This document shows, in pieces, positions 18,398-24,923 of a stretch of 64,000 bases of DNA. The position numbers were made by a program, and so were the translations under genes. The notes under the pieces are model-generated. The model searched no databases. It had not been told where the DNA came from and saw only the letters and a list, made by a program, of their open reading frames with translations. This DNA is from Acinetobacter nosocomialis NIPH 2119 (GTDB lineage Bacteria; Pseudomonadota; Gammaproteobacteria; Pseudomonadales; Moraxellaceae): positions 3,708,163-3,772,162 of the forward strand of contig NZ_KB849239.1 of NCBI RefSeq assembly GCF_000368085.1, written 5' to 3'. Positions within the stretch are counted from its first letter, which is position 1; every line of letters starts with the position of its first letter.

Positions 18398-18875
18398 TAC
18401 AGCTCTACCAGTGCTTTATAAAGACGGCACGATTGCAGACAATACTTATCAAATCATTGCAGAAGATGGTGTGGTTCCTCAAGGTGATGTTGTTGTAACA
18501 ACAGCTCAACTCGATCAATTAACTAATGTTCAAGGCAAAAAAGCTTTGTATGTGACTGTGAGCGATTCACCAGAAGATCATACATTCCCACTTAGCGAAC
18601 TCGATGCGATCTTTATTGAGTTTGCTGGCTTTGGTGATGGTCGTGGATATTCATTTGCAGCGTTATTACGTCGTCAAGGTTTCCAAGGTGAACTGCGTGC
18701 AACTGGCGATGTGTTTAAGGATGTCTTAAACTACTTAAAGCGCTCAGGTTTTGATAGTTTTGTAATTAAGGAAGGTAAAGATGTGCAAGAGGCGGCAGCT
18801 GGTTTGCAAGACTTTACCAACCCGTACCAAGCTTCAACAGCCGTACCGCAAGCAAGTTATCAAACTGGTGCTTAA
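18390..18875 (+). CDS. DUF934 protein, sulfite-reductase-associated (CysH-linked family)
   Basis: 161 residues from ATG 18390, which sits 7 bases after AAGGAG and overlaps the cysI stop. A GTG at 18384 is too close to the ribosome site. The family is recognised by VTVSDSPEDHTFPLSELDAIFIEFAGFGDGRGYSFAALLRR split over residues 54-93, the GDGRGYS segment being the most conserved. DUF934 proteins accompany ferredoxin-type sulfite reductases and are thought to serve electron transfer or assembly, but no activity is proven. Translational coupling with cysI indicates a joint role in sulfur assimilation. A terminator at 18891 ends the operon. Confidence 0.88.
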   Translation: MLNTALPVLYKDGTIADNTYQIIAEDGVVPQGDVVVTTAQLDQLTNVQGKKALYVTVSDSPEDHTFPLSELDAIFIEFAGFGDGRGYSFAALLRRQGFQGELRATGDVFKDVLNYLKRSGFDSFVIKEGKDVQEAAAGLQDFTNPYQASTAVPQASYQTGA

Positions 18876-18890
18876 ATAATTTTAAATGAA

Positions 18891-18920
18891 GAAGCTGAAC
18901 TTAGGTTCAGCTTTTTTTAT
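18891..18920 (+). terminator. Terminator of the cysI-DUF934 operon
   Basis: The stem AAGCTGAAC / GTTCAGCTT with loop TTAG is followed by T residues. Confidence 0.88.
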
Positions 18921-18953
18921 AATTACTTTTTAATAAATGAATGAAGAATAAGA

Positions 18954-19307
18954 ATGTTAGGCTTAATTTCAAAAATAAATCCCGGTGCTTGGTGGTTAAT
19001 ATTTGCTATTGCGACAGATGTGCTCTCAACATTTTATTCGGCTAAAGGCAATGGATTAGTTAATAAAACTGCTCAAGGAATTGCTCTAGTTTTATATATT
19101 GGGTCTTTTGCATGTGCAGCTATTGCTTTGAAATATATGCAGGCGGGAATTTTATATGTGCTTTGGTCTGGAATAGGTGTATTAGCAACTGCTTTTCTTG
19201 CAAAGATTTTTCTTGGGCAGAATATTGATGTAGCTGGATGGGTAGGTATAGGTTTTATTACCGTTGGTTTAATGATTATTGCGCAGTATTCTAATATTAA
19301 TGTTTAA
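18954..19307 (+). CDS. Small multidrug resistance (SMR/EmrE-fold) transporter, divergent
   Basis: A 117-residue protein with four membrane helices in EmrE-like order. Alignment by eye places LIFAIATDVLSTFYSAKGNG against the EmrE first helix and QAGILYVLWSGIGVL against the TPTGIAYAIWSGVGIV-like helix 3, including the conserved Trp. The membrane-embedded Glu14 of EmrE, which binds protons and cationic drugs, is replaced by Asp22 here, and the N-terminus is about nine residues longer. It is thus a distant SMR relative, not AbeS, and its substrate is open (drug, polyamine or guanidinium-like cation). It is monocistronic; a weak inverted repeat at 19315-19341 may terminate it. Confidence 0.8.
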   Translation: MLGLISKINPGAWWLIFAIATDVLSTFYSAKGNGLVNKTAQGIALVLYIGSFACAAIALKYMQAGILYVLWSGIGVLATAFLAKIFLGQNIDVAGWVGIGFITVGLMIIAQYSNINV

Positions 19308-19359
19308 GACCCTTATAGAAATAGTAAGTGTCTCTATAAGGGGCTGATCTTAAAAAATA

Positions 19360-19803
19360 TTATGTATCAAGCTGACAGTTAACCATCCACTTTATGCCAA
19401 ACTGATCGGTAAATGCACCGTATAATGCACCCCAGAAAGTTTTTTCTAATGGCATTTCAACTTGTCCATTTACAGATAGAGCATCGAACAGCTGTTTTGC
19501 TTTTTCTTGCTCATCTTTTTCAAGGTTGATTGCGATGTAATGATTATTACCTTTAGTAAATACACTATTCGGGGTACAGAATTGATCGATAGTGTCTGAT
19601 GCCATGAGTACTGTGTACTCATTAATCGGTAGAGAAACGTGCAGCACTAAATTTTTTTCGGCTTCAGATAATGTTACACCCTCATTAGGTGGCATGTCGC
19701 TATAACGGCTCAGCATAGCAAATTCACCACCAAAGACCGATTTATAAAAATTAAAGGCTTGTTCTGCCTGACCTTGGAAATTGAGATAGTGATTGAGTTG
19801 CAT
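19360..19803 (-). CDS. VOC family protein (PhnB / DUF1428-like glyoxalase fold)
   Basis: 147 residues of a single vicinal-oxygen-chelate domain of the PhnB-like type. MQLNHYLNFQGQAEQAFNFY opens the first beta-alpha-beta-beta unit, GNNHYIAINLEKDEQEKAKQLFDAL starts the second, and WGALYGAFTDQFGIKWMVN is the family C-terminal strand. Proteins of this group are often annotated as 3-demethylubiquinone methyltransferase-like, which is misleading. They are small dimeric metal-binding proteins, and few have known substrates. It is monocistronic between the SMR gene and the thiolase. Confidence 0.88.
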   Translation of the reverse strand: MQLNHYLNFQGQAEQAFNFYKSVFGGEFAMLSRYSDMPPNEGVTLSEAEKNLVLHVSLPINEYTVLMASDTIDQFCTPNSVFTKGNNHYIAINLEKDEQEKAKQLFDALSVNGQVEMPLEKTFWGALYGAFTDQFGIKWMVNCQLDT

Positions 19804-19891
19804 TGTTATTGTCCATTGTTGTTTTCGTTTAAAGGAATAAGTTAAAACTTAAAAGTGATTTTGTGGGTCTTTTTTTGTAAATTTTTCATAA

Positions 19892-19915
19892 AAAATCCCA
19901 CCGAAGTGGGATTTT
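19892..19915 (-). terminator. Terminator of the acetyl-CoA acetyltransferase gene
   Basis: AAAATCCCAC / GTGGGATTTT with a four-base loop, 13 bases beyond the stop, gives a T-rich exit on the minus strand. Confidence 0.85.
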
Positions 19916-19928
19916 AAACAGATTTTAA

Positions 19929-21104
19929 TTAAAGAATTTCGATGGCAACAGCTGTTGCTTCACCACCACCAATACAAAGTGCGGCAATACCTTTTTTACC
20001 GCCAGTGCGTTTAAGCGCATGAATAAGTGTAAGAATAATGCGAGAACCTGTAGAACCTACCGGATGACCTAGGGCACAAGCCCCCCCATTGATATTTACT
20101 TTCTCTGCATCAAGTTTGAAATCATCAATTGGACACATGGTAACCATAGCAAATGCTTCATTAATTTCCCAAAGGTCAACGTCCTGAGCATTCCATCCAG
20201 CTTTTTTAAGAACTTTCTCGATAGCACCCACAGGAGCGATGGTAAATTCTGAAGGATGCTGAGAATTTGAAGCTGTCGCAATAATTTTAGCAAGCGGTTG
20301 TAAGCCACGTTGTGCTGCAACTTCACTTGATGTTAACACCAATGCAGAAGCACCATCAGAAATAGAACTCGCATTTGCTGCGGTAATTGTACCGTCTTTT
20401 GCAAAAGCTGGTTTAAGTGAAGGAATTTTATCAATCTTCGCATTTAAAGGTTGTTCATCTTGGTCAACAATCACATCGCCTTTACGTGTAGAGACAGTAA
20501 CAGGGACGATTTCATCTTTGAAATAGCCTTCAGTAATTGCAGTTTGAGCACGTTTTAAAGAACGAATGGCAAAGTCATCCATTTGCTCACGTGTATAGCC
20601 ACGTGTATTTGCCATATCTTGAGCAAATGAACCCATTAAACGACCCGTTTCAGCATCTTCTAAACCGTCGAAGAACATATGGTCTTTAATTTCGCCATGA
20701 CCCATACGGTAACCAGCACGTGCTTTGGGCAATACATAAGGAGCATTAGTCATTGACTCCATGCCACCTGCAACCACAATTTCAGCACTGCCTGCTTTGA
20801 TCATGTCTGCTGCTTGCATCACGGCTTTCATGCCTGACCCACAAAGCTTATTAATCGTCACTGCACCTGTAGAGTCAGGTAAACCAGCTTTACGCATCGC
20901 TTGACGAGCAGGGCCTTGTTTTAAACCCGCAGGTAGTACACAACCCATAATGACTTCTTCGACATCAGTAGGTTGCAAGCCTGCTCGTGCGATTGCTTCT
21001 TTAATTGTTACTGCACCTAGTTCAGGAGCAGTTAGACCAGATAGTGATCCTTGAAAACCACCCATAGCAGTACGAGCACCATTAACAATTACGATGTCAG
21101 TCAT
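19929..21104 (-). CDS. Acetyl-CoA C-acetyltransferase (thiolase)
   Basis: A 391-residue biosynthetic-type thiolase. The nucleophile is in NKLCGSGMKAV near residue 88, and the C-terminal pair is in GGACALGHPVGSTGSR and CIGGGEATAVA. The CIGGGEATA ending and the short length resemble AtoB/PhbA enzymes, which condense two acetyl-CoA or cleave acetoacetyl-CoA. It is not in an operon with other catabolic genes here, so the direction of use cannot be told. The gene is preceded by a 108-base gap to the pseudopilin and has its own terminator. It is the second thiolase in the window; the first (8907-10112) belongs to beta-oxidation. Confidence 0.93.
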   Translation of the reverse strand: MTDIVIVNGARTAMGGFQGSLSGLTAPELGAVTIKEAIARAGLQPTDVEEVIMGCVLPAGLKQGPARQAMRKAGLPDSTGAVTINKLCGSGMKAVMQAADMIKAGSAEIVVAGGMESMTNAPYVLPKARAGYRMGHGEIKDHMFFDGLEDAETGRLMGSFAQDMANTRGYTREQMDDFAIRSLKRAQTAITEGYFKDEIVPVTVSTRKGDVIVDQDEQPLNAKIDKIPSLKPAFAKDGTITAANASSISDGASALVLTSSEVAAQRGLQPLAKIIATASNSQHPSEFTIAPVGAIEKVLKKAGWNAQDVDLWEINEAFAMVTMCPIDDFKLDAEKVNINGGACALGHPVGSTGSRIILTLIHALKRTGGKKGIAALCIGGGEATAVAIEIL

Positions 21105-21212
21105 TGTTGTAATCTCCGATTGTTCTTTATCTCAAATTAAGAAAACATTAAAACTTAAGCAGTATATTGCAAAATGAGGGATGTATTGGTCTCGGCATTA
21201 GACTGTAGAGTT

Positions 21213-21728
21213 CTAACAATTTTTTAATTCTTCGACACGCACATGCCCCATTTTGCTAAGAACTAATTTAAAATTTTTAAGCTGATCATAAGAACAGTAA
21301 ATAAAACTACCATTAGACTCGATTGGAAGTCCCGAGCTTCCTTGAAAAACAATACTATTTTGTTTTTTACCAAAACGTTGTAATTTCATAGAACCATAAG
21401 TATGGTTAAGATCTATAGAGGTTAATAATTCTTCATTTAAATCATGCTGTAGATTACGGTTACTATCTATGAAGCTGATTAAGTGTTTATTCCAATCTGT
21501 ATTACAGATTACCTGATCTGAACTTGGACACAGAACAATGTTCTTATGCTTAATAATTGCGTCCGATTTGGCTTTTTGTATATGAATTGTGAGTACACGC
21601 GAAGTATTTTTTAATTCTACAGATGCCATAAATTGATGGTATAAAGGAATGGCTATAACTGACATAATCACAAGAATTACGAGGGTTATAGAGAGCTCAA
21701 CTATAGTAAAACCAGGAGATCTAAACAT
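21213..21728 (-). CDS. Orphan type IV pseudopilin (GspH/FimT family)
   Basis: A 171-residue class III prepilin. The leader MFRSPG is followed by FTIVELSITLVILVIMSVIA, so the prepilin peptidase site is Gly6/Phe7, with the obligatory Glu at mature position 5 and an N-methylated Phe. The C-terminal domain carries cysteines near residues 82 and 89 and towards the end (YCSYD, LKNC), which could form disulfides. It fits FimT/FimU or GspH minor pilins. No pilus operon surrounds it, so it is an orphan that would join the pilus or type II secretion system from elsewhere. FimT-type proteins bind DNA in natural transformation in related species; that role is only a possibility here. Confidence 0.85.
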   Translation of the reverse strand: MFRSPGFTIVELSITLVILVIMSVIAIPLYHQFMASVELKNTSRVLTIHIQKAKSDAIIKHKNIVLCPSSDQVICNTDWNKHLISFIDSNRNLQHDLNEELLTSIDLNHTYGSMKLQRFGKKQNSIVFQGSSGLPIESNGSFIYCSYDQLKNFKLVLSKMGHVRVEELKNC

Positions 21729-22107
21729 TAAGAAACCTTAATATATGTATAAATAGAGCAATTTTATGTTTTCTGACAATGATTTATATTATTTTTTATA
21801 ATAAGGAAACACAAAATTAAATAAGGGTTATCAGTTGGCTAGAATACTGGTAAAATCACCGTAAGCGAAACAAAGAAGTTATTCATTTTTGCTAGTTGAG
21901 TAAAAAATTACCGAATTACAACGGAAATTGTAAGTAATTTTGTCAATAATTTACTTGATTAAAATTATCAAGCACTTGGAAAGTTTATCAAGTGTTTGTA
22001 TGATTCAAATGTGAATAGCTTAAAAATAATACTGGGGTAAAAATATCTCAGGGGCCAATAAATTTAGGCTGAGCTTGAACAACAATTGTTATCTCTGGAG
22101 GATATCC
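21729..22107. promoter_or_regulatory. 379-base intergenic region with the ompA promoter and long leader
   Basis: No gene is seen. On the plus strand, TTGGAA (21976-21981) and TATGAT (21999-22004) are spaced by exactly 17 bases and make a good sigma-70 promoter. The ompA 5' leader would then be about 95 bases, a length typical for outer-membrane protein messages controlled by small RNAs. The imperfect inverted repeat AAGCACTTG ... CAAGTGTTT overlaps this promoter. The part nearest the pseudopilin gene (21729-21850) is AT-rich and probably holds that gene's promoter. Confidence 0.6.
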
Positions 22108-23151
22108 ATGAAATTGAGTCGTATTGCACTTGCTACTATGCTTGTTGCTGCTCCATTAGCTGCTGCTAATGCTGGCGTAACAGTTACTCCATTATTGCTT
22201 GGTTACACTTGGCAAGACAGCCAACACAACAATGGTGGTGACAAAGGTAGTTTAACAAACAGCCCTGAACTTCAAAATGATTTATTCGTTGGTGCAGCTT
22301 TAGGTATTGAGTTAACACCATGGTTAGGTTTTGAAGCTGAATATAACCAAGTTAAAGGTGATGTAGATCCGAGCTACGGTGAATACAAACAAAAACAAAT
22401 CAATGGTAACTTCTATGTTACTTCTGATTTAATCACTAAAAACTATGACAGTAAATTTAAGCCTTACGTATTGTTAGGTGCTGGTCATTATAAATATGAC
22501 TTTGATGATGCTCGTTTAGCTTATCATAATGGTGAAGAAGGTACTTTAGGTAACGCTGGTATCGGTGCTTTCTATCGCTTAAACGATGCTTTATCTCTTC
22601 GTACAGAAGCTCGTGGTACTTATAACTTTGATGAACAATTCTGGAACTATACAGCTCTTGCTGGTTTAAACGTAGTTCTTGGTGGTCACTTGAAGCCTGC
22701 TGCTCCTGTAGTAGAAGTTGCTCCAGTTGAACCAACTCCAGTTGCTCCACAACCACAAGAGTTAACTGAAGACCTTAACATGGAACTTCGTGTGTTCTTT
22801 GATACTAACAAATCAAACATCAAAGACCAATACAAGCCAGAAATCGCTAAAGTTGCTGAGAAGTTAACTGAATACCCTAACGCTACTGCACGTATCGAAG
22901 GTCACACAGATAACACTGGTCCACGTAAGTTGAACGAACGTTTATCTTTAGCTCGTGCTAACTCTGTTAAATCAGCTCTTGTAAACGAATACAATGTTGA
23001 CGCTTCTCGTTTGTCTACTCAAGGTTTCGCTTGGGATCAACCGATTGCTGACAACAAAACTAAAGAAGGTCGTGCTATGAACCGTCGTGTATTCGCGACA
23101 ATTACTGGTAGCCGTACTGTAGTAGTTCAACCTGGTCAACAAGCTCAATAA
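22108..23151 (+). CDS. ompA: Outer membrane protein OmpA (Omp38 family)
   Basis: 347 residues from ATG 22108, preceded by TGGAGGAT; an upstream TTG at 22075 is in frame but implausible. A signal peptide ends at ANA (residue 22). The eight-stranded barrel runs from VTVTPLLLGYTWQDS to about residue 200, followed by a Pro/Val-rich hinge (EVAPVEPTPVAPQPQE). A periplasmic OmpA domain then binds peptidoglycan, with LRVFFDTNKSNIK and IEGHTDNTGPRKLNERLSLA carrying the diaminopimelate-binding Asp and Arg. It is the major Acinetobacter porin and adhesin. Compared with A. baumannii OmpA from memory, the C-terminal tail (VVQPGQQAQ) is shorter, which points to a sister species or another allele. Codon use is strongly biased, as expected for high expression. 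Confidence 0.97.
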   Translation: MKLSRIALATMLVAAPLAAANAGVTVTPLLLGYTWQDSQHNNGGDKGSLTNSPELQNDLFVGAALGIELTPWLGFEAEYNQVKGDVDPSYGEYKQKQINGNFYVTSDLITKNYDSKFKPYVLLGAGHYKYDFDDARLAYHNGEEGTLGNAGIGAFYRLNDALSLRTEARGTYNFDEQFWNYTALAGLNVVLGGHLKPAAPVVEVAPVEPTPVAPQPQELTEDLNMELRVFFDTNKSNIKDQYKPEIAKVAEKLTEYPNATARIEGHTDNTGPRKLNERLSLARANSVKSALVNEYNVDASRLSTQGFAWDQPIADNKTKEGRAMNRRVFATITGSRTVVVQPGQQAQ

Positions 23152-23170
23152 TTTGAGTTTCTGAACAGTA

Positions 23171-23204
23171 AAAAAGCGACTCGTTAGAGTCGCTTTTTTT
23201 ATTG
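23171..23204 (+). terminator. Terminator of ompA
   Basis: The stem AAGCGACTC / GAGTCGCTT with loop GTTA is followed by seven T residues. Confidence 0.92.
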
Positions 23205-23278
23205 CGATTTTTAAAATATTTTTTCATTTCTCTATCTCCTTGATAATATGTACTCAGTTGTTCATGGTTAGATCAGTT

Positions 23279-23437
23279 TTACCAAACACCTTTTTTTAAT
23301 TGCTGTTTAGTATCTTGTCTATCTCGACGATGCTGTGCACGAGGTTTTTCTGTCTCATGCATGCCACCTTTTTGAAGTAAAGGTGAAAGGGCTACGTGGT
23401 TGCGAGCCTTAATTTTTGGCATTTCTTTAATTTTCAT
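23279..23437 (-). CDS. Small basic protein (52 residues) translationally coupled to rtcB
   Basis: The frame starts at ATG 23437, three bases after the rtcB stop, with AAAGG inside the end of rtcB as its ribosome site, and runs to TAA at 23279. It encodes 52 residues starting MKIKEMPKIKARNHVALSPL and ending KQQLKKGVW. About a third of the residues are Lys, Arg or His. There is no membrane segment, and a possible second start is Met6. The spacing and ribosome site make co-translation with rtcB very likely, so an RNA- or ribosome-related partner role for the ligase is a fair inference. The composition resembles ribosome-binding small proteins, but I do not recognise a named family and assign no function. 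Confidence 0.75.
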   Translation of the reverse strand: MKIKEMPKIKARNHVALSPLLQKGGMHETEKPRAQHRRDRQDTKQQLKKGVW

Positions 23438-23440
23438 GTT

Positions 23441-24646
23441 TTAACCTTTAATACATAAAACTTGTTTCAGTGTATGGACCACTTCAATAAGATCTGACTG
23501 GTTCGCTATAACTTCATCAATGTCCTTATAAGCGCTTGGAATCTCATCGACAACACCACTGTCTTTACGACATTCAATTCCTTGCGTTTGTTCAATTAAG
23601 TCTTGTTGATTAAAAAGTATTTTTGCCTTGCTTCGGCTCATTTTGCGGCCAGCTCCGTGAGAGCAAGAACAAAAAGACTCAGGATTAGCTTTTCCTCTAA
23701 CAATATAAGAGCGTGCTCCCATAGAACCTGGAATAATTCCTAACTCATCTAAACCCGCTCTAATCGCTCCTTTTCTGGTAACTAAAAGATTTTCACCAAA
23801 ATGGGTTTCTCGACTTACATAATTATGATGGCAATTAATTGCTTCTTTTGTCATTTGAAAAGAGGGTAGAAGAGGTCGAATTGCTTCTAAGATTAATCGC
23901 ATCATTTCTTTGCGATTTTCGAAAGCATATTCTTGTGCCCATTCCACAGCTTCTACATAATCATTGAAACTGTTTGAACCTCCAGCAAAATAACTTAGGT
24001 CTTTATCAGGTACATGCCCGAAGCGATGTTGTGCTTCTTTCTTGGCGAGTTCAATAAAATAAGTACCAATGACATTACCAAGACCGCGACTACCTGAATG
24101 GAGCATGACCCATACATCTTGATTTTCATCAATACATAACTCTATAAAATGATTACCACCTCCTAATGTCCCTAATTGTTTTTGCCAAGTTGCATCAAAC
24201 TGCCGAAGCATACGAACTAGACCTGGATGTTTCTTTATAATCGGTTGTAAACGCTTTTCGAGTGGAATAATACTCGACGCTTTCGCTTTGACCTGTTTAT
24301 GTAAAGCAAAACCGACGGGTACTTTACGTTCGATTGCATCACGTAAACGGCTTAAGTTATCTGGAAGTTGTGACGCTTTTAGACTCAAACGAATTGCATT
24401 CATTCCACAACCAATATCTAAACCAACTGCAGCTGGAATAATTGCATGTTTAGTCGGAATAACACTACCTACAGTCGCGCCTTTTCCTACGTGAACATCT
24501 GGCATAACAGCAATATGTGAGTATATGAATTGCAGCTGTGCCATTTTCTTTAGTTGTTCGATACTTTCACTATCTATATCTTGAGTGAAAATTTTAACCG
24601 GCACACCATAGAGCGCCTCTTCGTTTAATATTTTTTGTATGCCCAT
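23441..24646 (-). CDS. rtcB: RtcB RNA ligase (3'-phosphate / 5'-hydroxyl RNA splicing ligase)
   Basis: A 401-residue protein that matches E. coli RtcB along its length. The metal site is in VGLDIGCGMNAIR and GGGNHFIEL, HSGSRGLGN supplies metal ligands, and SFCSCSHGAGRKMSRS holds the His that takes the GMP. The enzyme joins RNA ends with 2',3'-cyclic phosphate or 3'-phosphate to 5'-hydroxyl ends, repairing tRNA or rRNA cut by toxins. No rtcA, rtcR or prfH is next to it. Instead it is followed by a 52-residue basic protein and preceded by a structured leader with its own reading frame and attenuator (24681-24816), which suggests control by translation or RNA damage rather than by RtcR. Confidence 0.96.
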   Translation of the reverse strand: MGIQKILNEEALYGVPVKIFTQDIDSESIEQLKKMAQLQFIYSHIAVMPDVHVGKGATVGSVIPTKHAIIPAAVGLDIGCGMNAIRLSLKASQLPDNLSRLRDAIERKVPVGFALHKQVKAKASSIIPLEKRLQPIIKKHPGLVRMLRQFDATWQKQLGTLGGGNHFIELCIDENQDVWVMLHSGSRGLGNVIGTYFIELAKKEAQHRFGHVPDKDLSYFAGGSNSFNDYVEAVEWAQEYAFENRKEMMRLILEAIRPLLPSFQMTKEAINCHHNYVSRETHFGENLLVTRKGAIRAGLDELGIIPGSMGARSYIVRGKANPESFCSCSHGAGRKMSRSKAKILFNQQDLIEQTQGIECRKDSGVVDEIPSAYKDIDEVIANQSDLIEVVHTLKQVLCIKG

Positions 24647-24680
24647 AATTTTTCTCTTATTTTTCTGTCCGAATAGGCAT

Positions 24681-24703
24681 AAAAAAACCTAGCGAATGCT
24701 AGG
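24681..24703 (-). terminator. Attenuator terminator in the rtcB leader
   Basis: On the minus strand CCTAGC-ATTC-GCTAGG is followed by seven T residues, 35 bases before the rtcB start. It lies inside the leader, not after a gene, so it would stop rtcB transcription early unless prevented. Its 5' arm and loop contain AGCATTC, which can pair instead with GAATGCT at 24715-24721. Confidence 0.75.
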
Positions 24704-24776
24704 TCTTAAATTCGAGCATTCGGACAAGTGAATTAAATTTGTACACTTGTCCGTGAGCTGACATCGTGCCAAATCG

Positions 24777-24806
24777 TTACTGTGTTTTACCTTGTAGTGT
24801 TGGCAT
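24777..24806 (-). CDS. Nine-residue leader peptide frame upstream of rtcB
   Basis: ATG 24806 to TAA 24777 encodes MPTLQGKTQ. A perfect GGAGGA ribosome site lies 4 bases before the ATG, stronger than that of rtcB itself. The frame sits in the loop and 5' arm of the first leader hairpin, so translation would open that hairpin. There is no run of one amino acid as in classical amino-acid leaders, so the signal would be ribosome initiation or termination itself rather than a specific tRNA. Expression is unproven. Confidence 0.5.
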   Translation of the reverse strand: MPTLQGKTQ

Positions 24807-24820
24807 GATGTCCTCCTTTT

Positions 24821-24852
24821 TTAAAAAGTGCCGTTGAAAATCTGAACGGCAT
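24821..24852 (-). terminator. Terminator of lysP, overlapping the rtcB promoter
   Basis: The stem TGCCGTT / AACGGCA with a nine-base loop is followed by CTTTTT on the minus strand, ending just before the ribosome site of the leader peptide. Confidence 0.75.
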
Positions 24853-24878
24853 TTTACCTGTTTTTAACTAAAGATCAA
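24851..24878 (-). promoter_or_regulatory. Candidate sigma-70 promoter for the rtcB leader
   Basis: On the minus strand TTGATC (24878-24873) and TAAAAT (24856-24851) are 16 bases apart. Transcription would begin near 24844, about 40 bases before the leader peptide, inside the lysP terminator region. Confidence 0.5.
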
Positions 24879-24923
24879 GTTTTTGACATTTAGATATTTT
24901 TGATTAGCTCTTTAAGCTTACTA

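Larger units (their letters stand above)
24681..24816 (-). promoter_or_regulatory. Structured rtcB leader: hairpin around a short reading frame, second hairpin, antiterminator/terminator
   Basis: In order on the minus strand, arm 24812-24800 (GACATCATGCCAA) can pair with 24772-24760 (TTGGCACGATGTC), 12 pairs with one A-C mismatch. The mismatched A is the first base of the small frame's ATG. Next, CGGACAAGTG (24753-24744 read on this strand) and CACTTGTCCG (24730-24721) form a perfect 10 bp stem with a 13-base loop. Then GAATGCT (24721-24715) can pair with AGCATTC (24700-24694), excluding the terminator stem at 24681-24703. This is the layout of a translation-controlled attenuator. The pairings are read directly from sequence; regulation is inference. 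Confidence 0.65.

Noticed and set aside
19315..19341. CCTTATAGA / TCTATAAGG inverted repeat after the SMR gene as a strong terminator
   Set aside because: It has a 13-base loop and no T run directly after it; left as only a possible terminator in the SMR entry.
22457..22756. A 99-codon open frame antisense to ompA
   Set aside because: It follows the third-position pattern of the strongly expressed ompA gene, has no ribosome site and encodes a low-complexity Gln/Leu-rich product.
24665..24685. A second tiny frame MPIRTEK overlapping the rtcB attenuator tail
   Set aside because: There is no ribosome site, because the T run of the terminator lies before its ATG.
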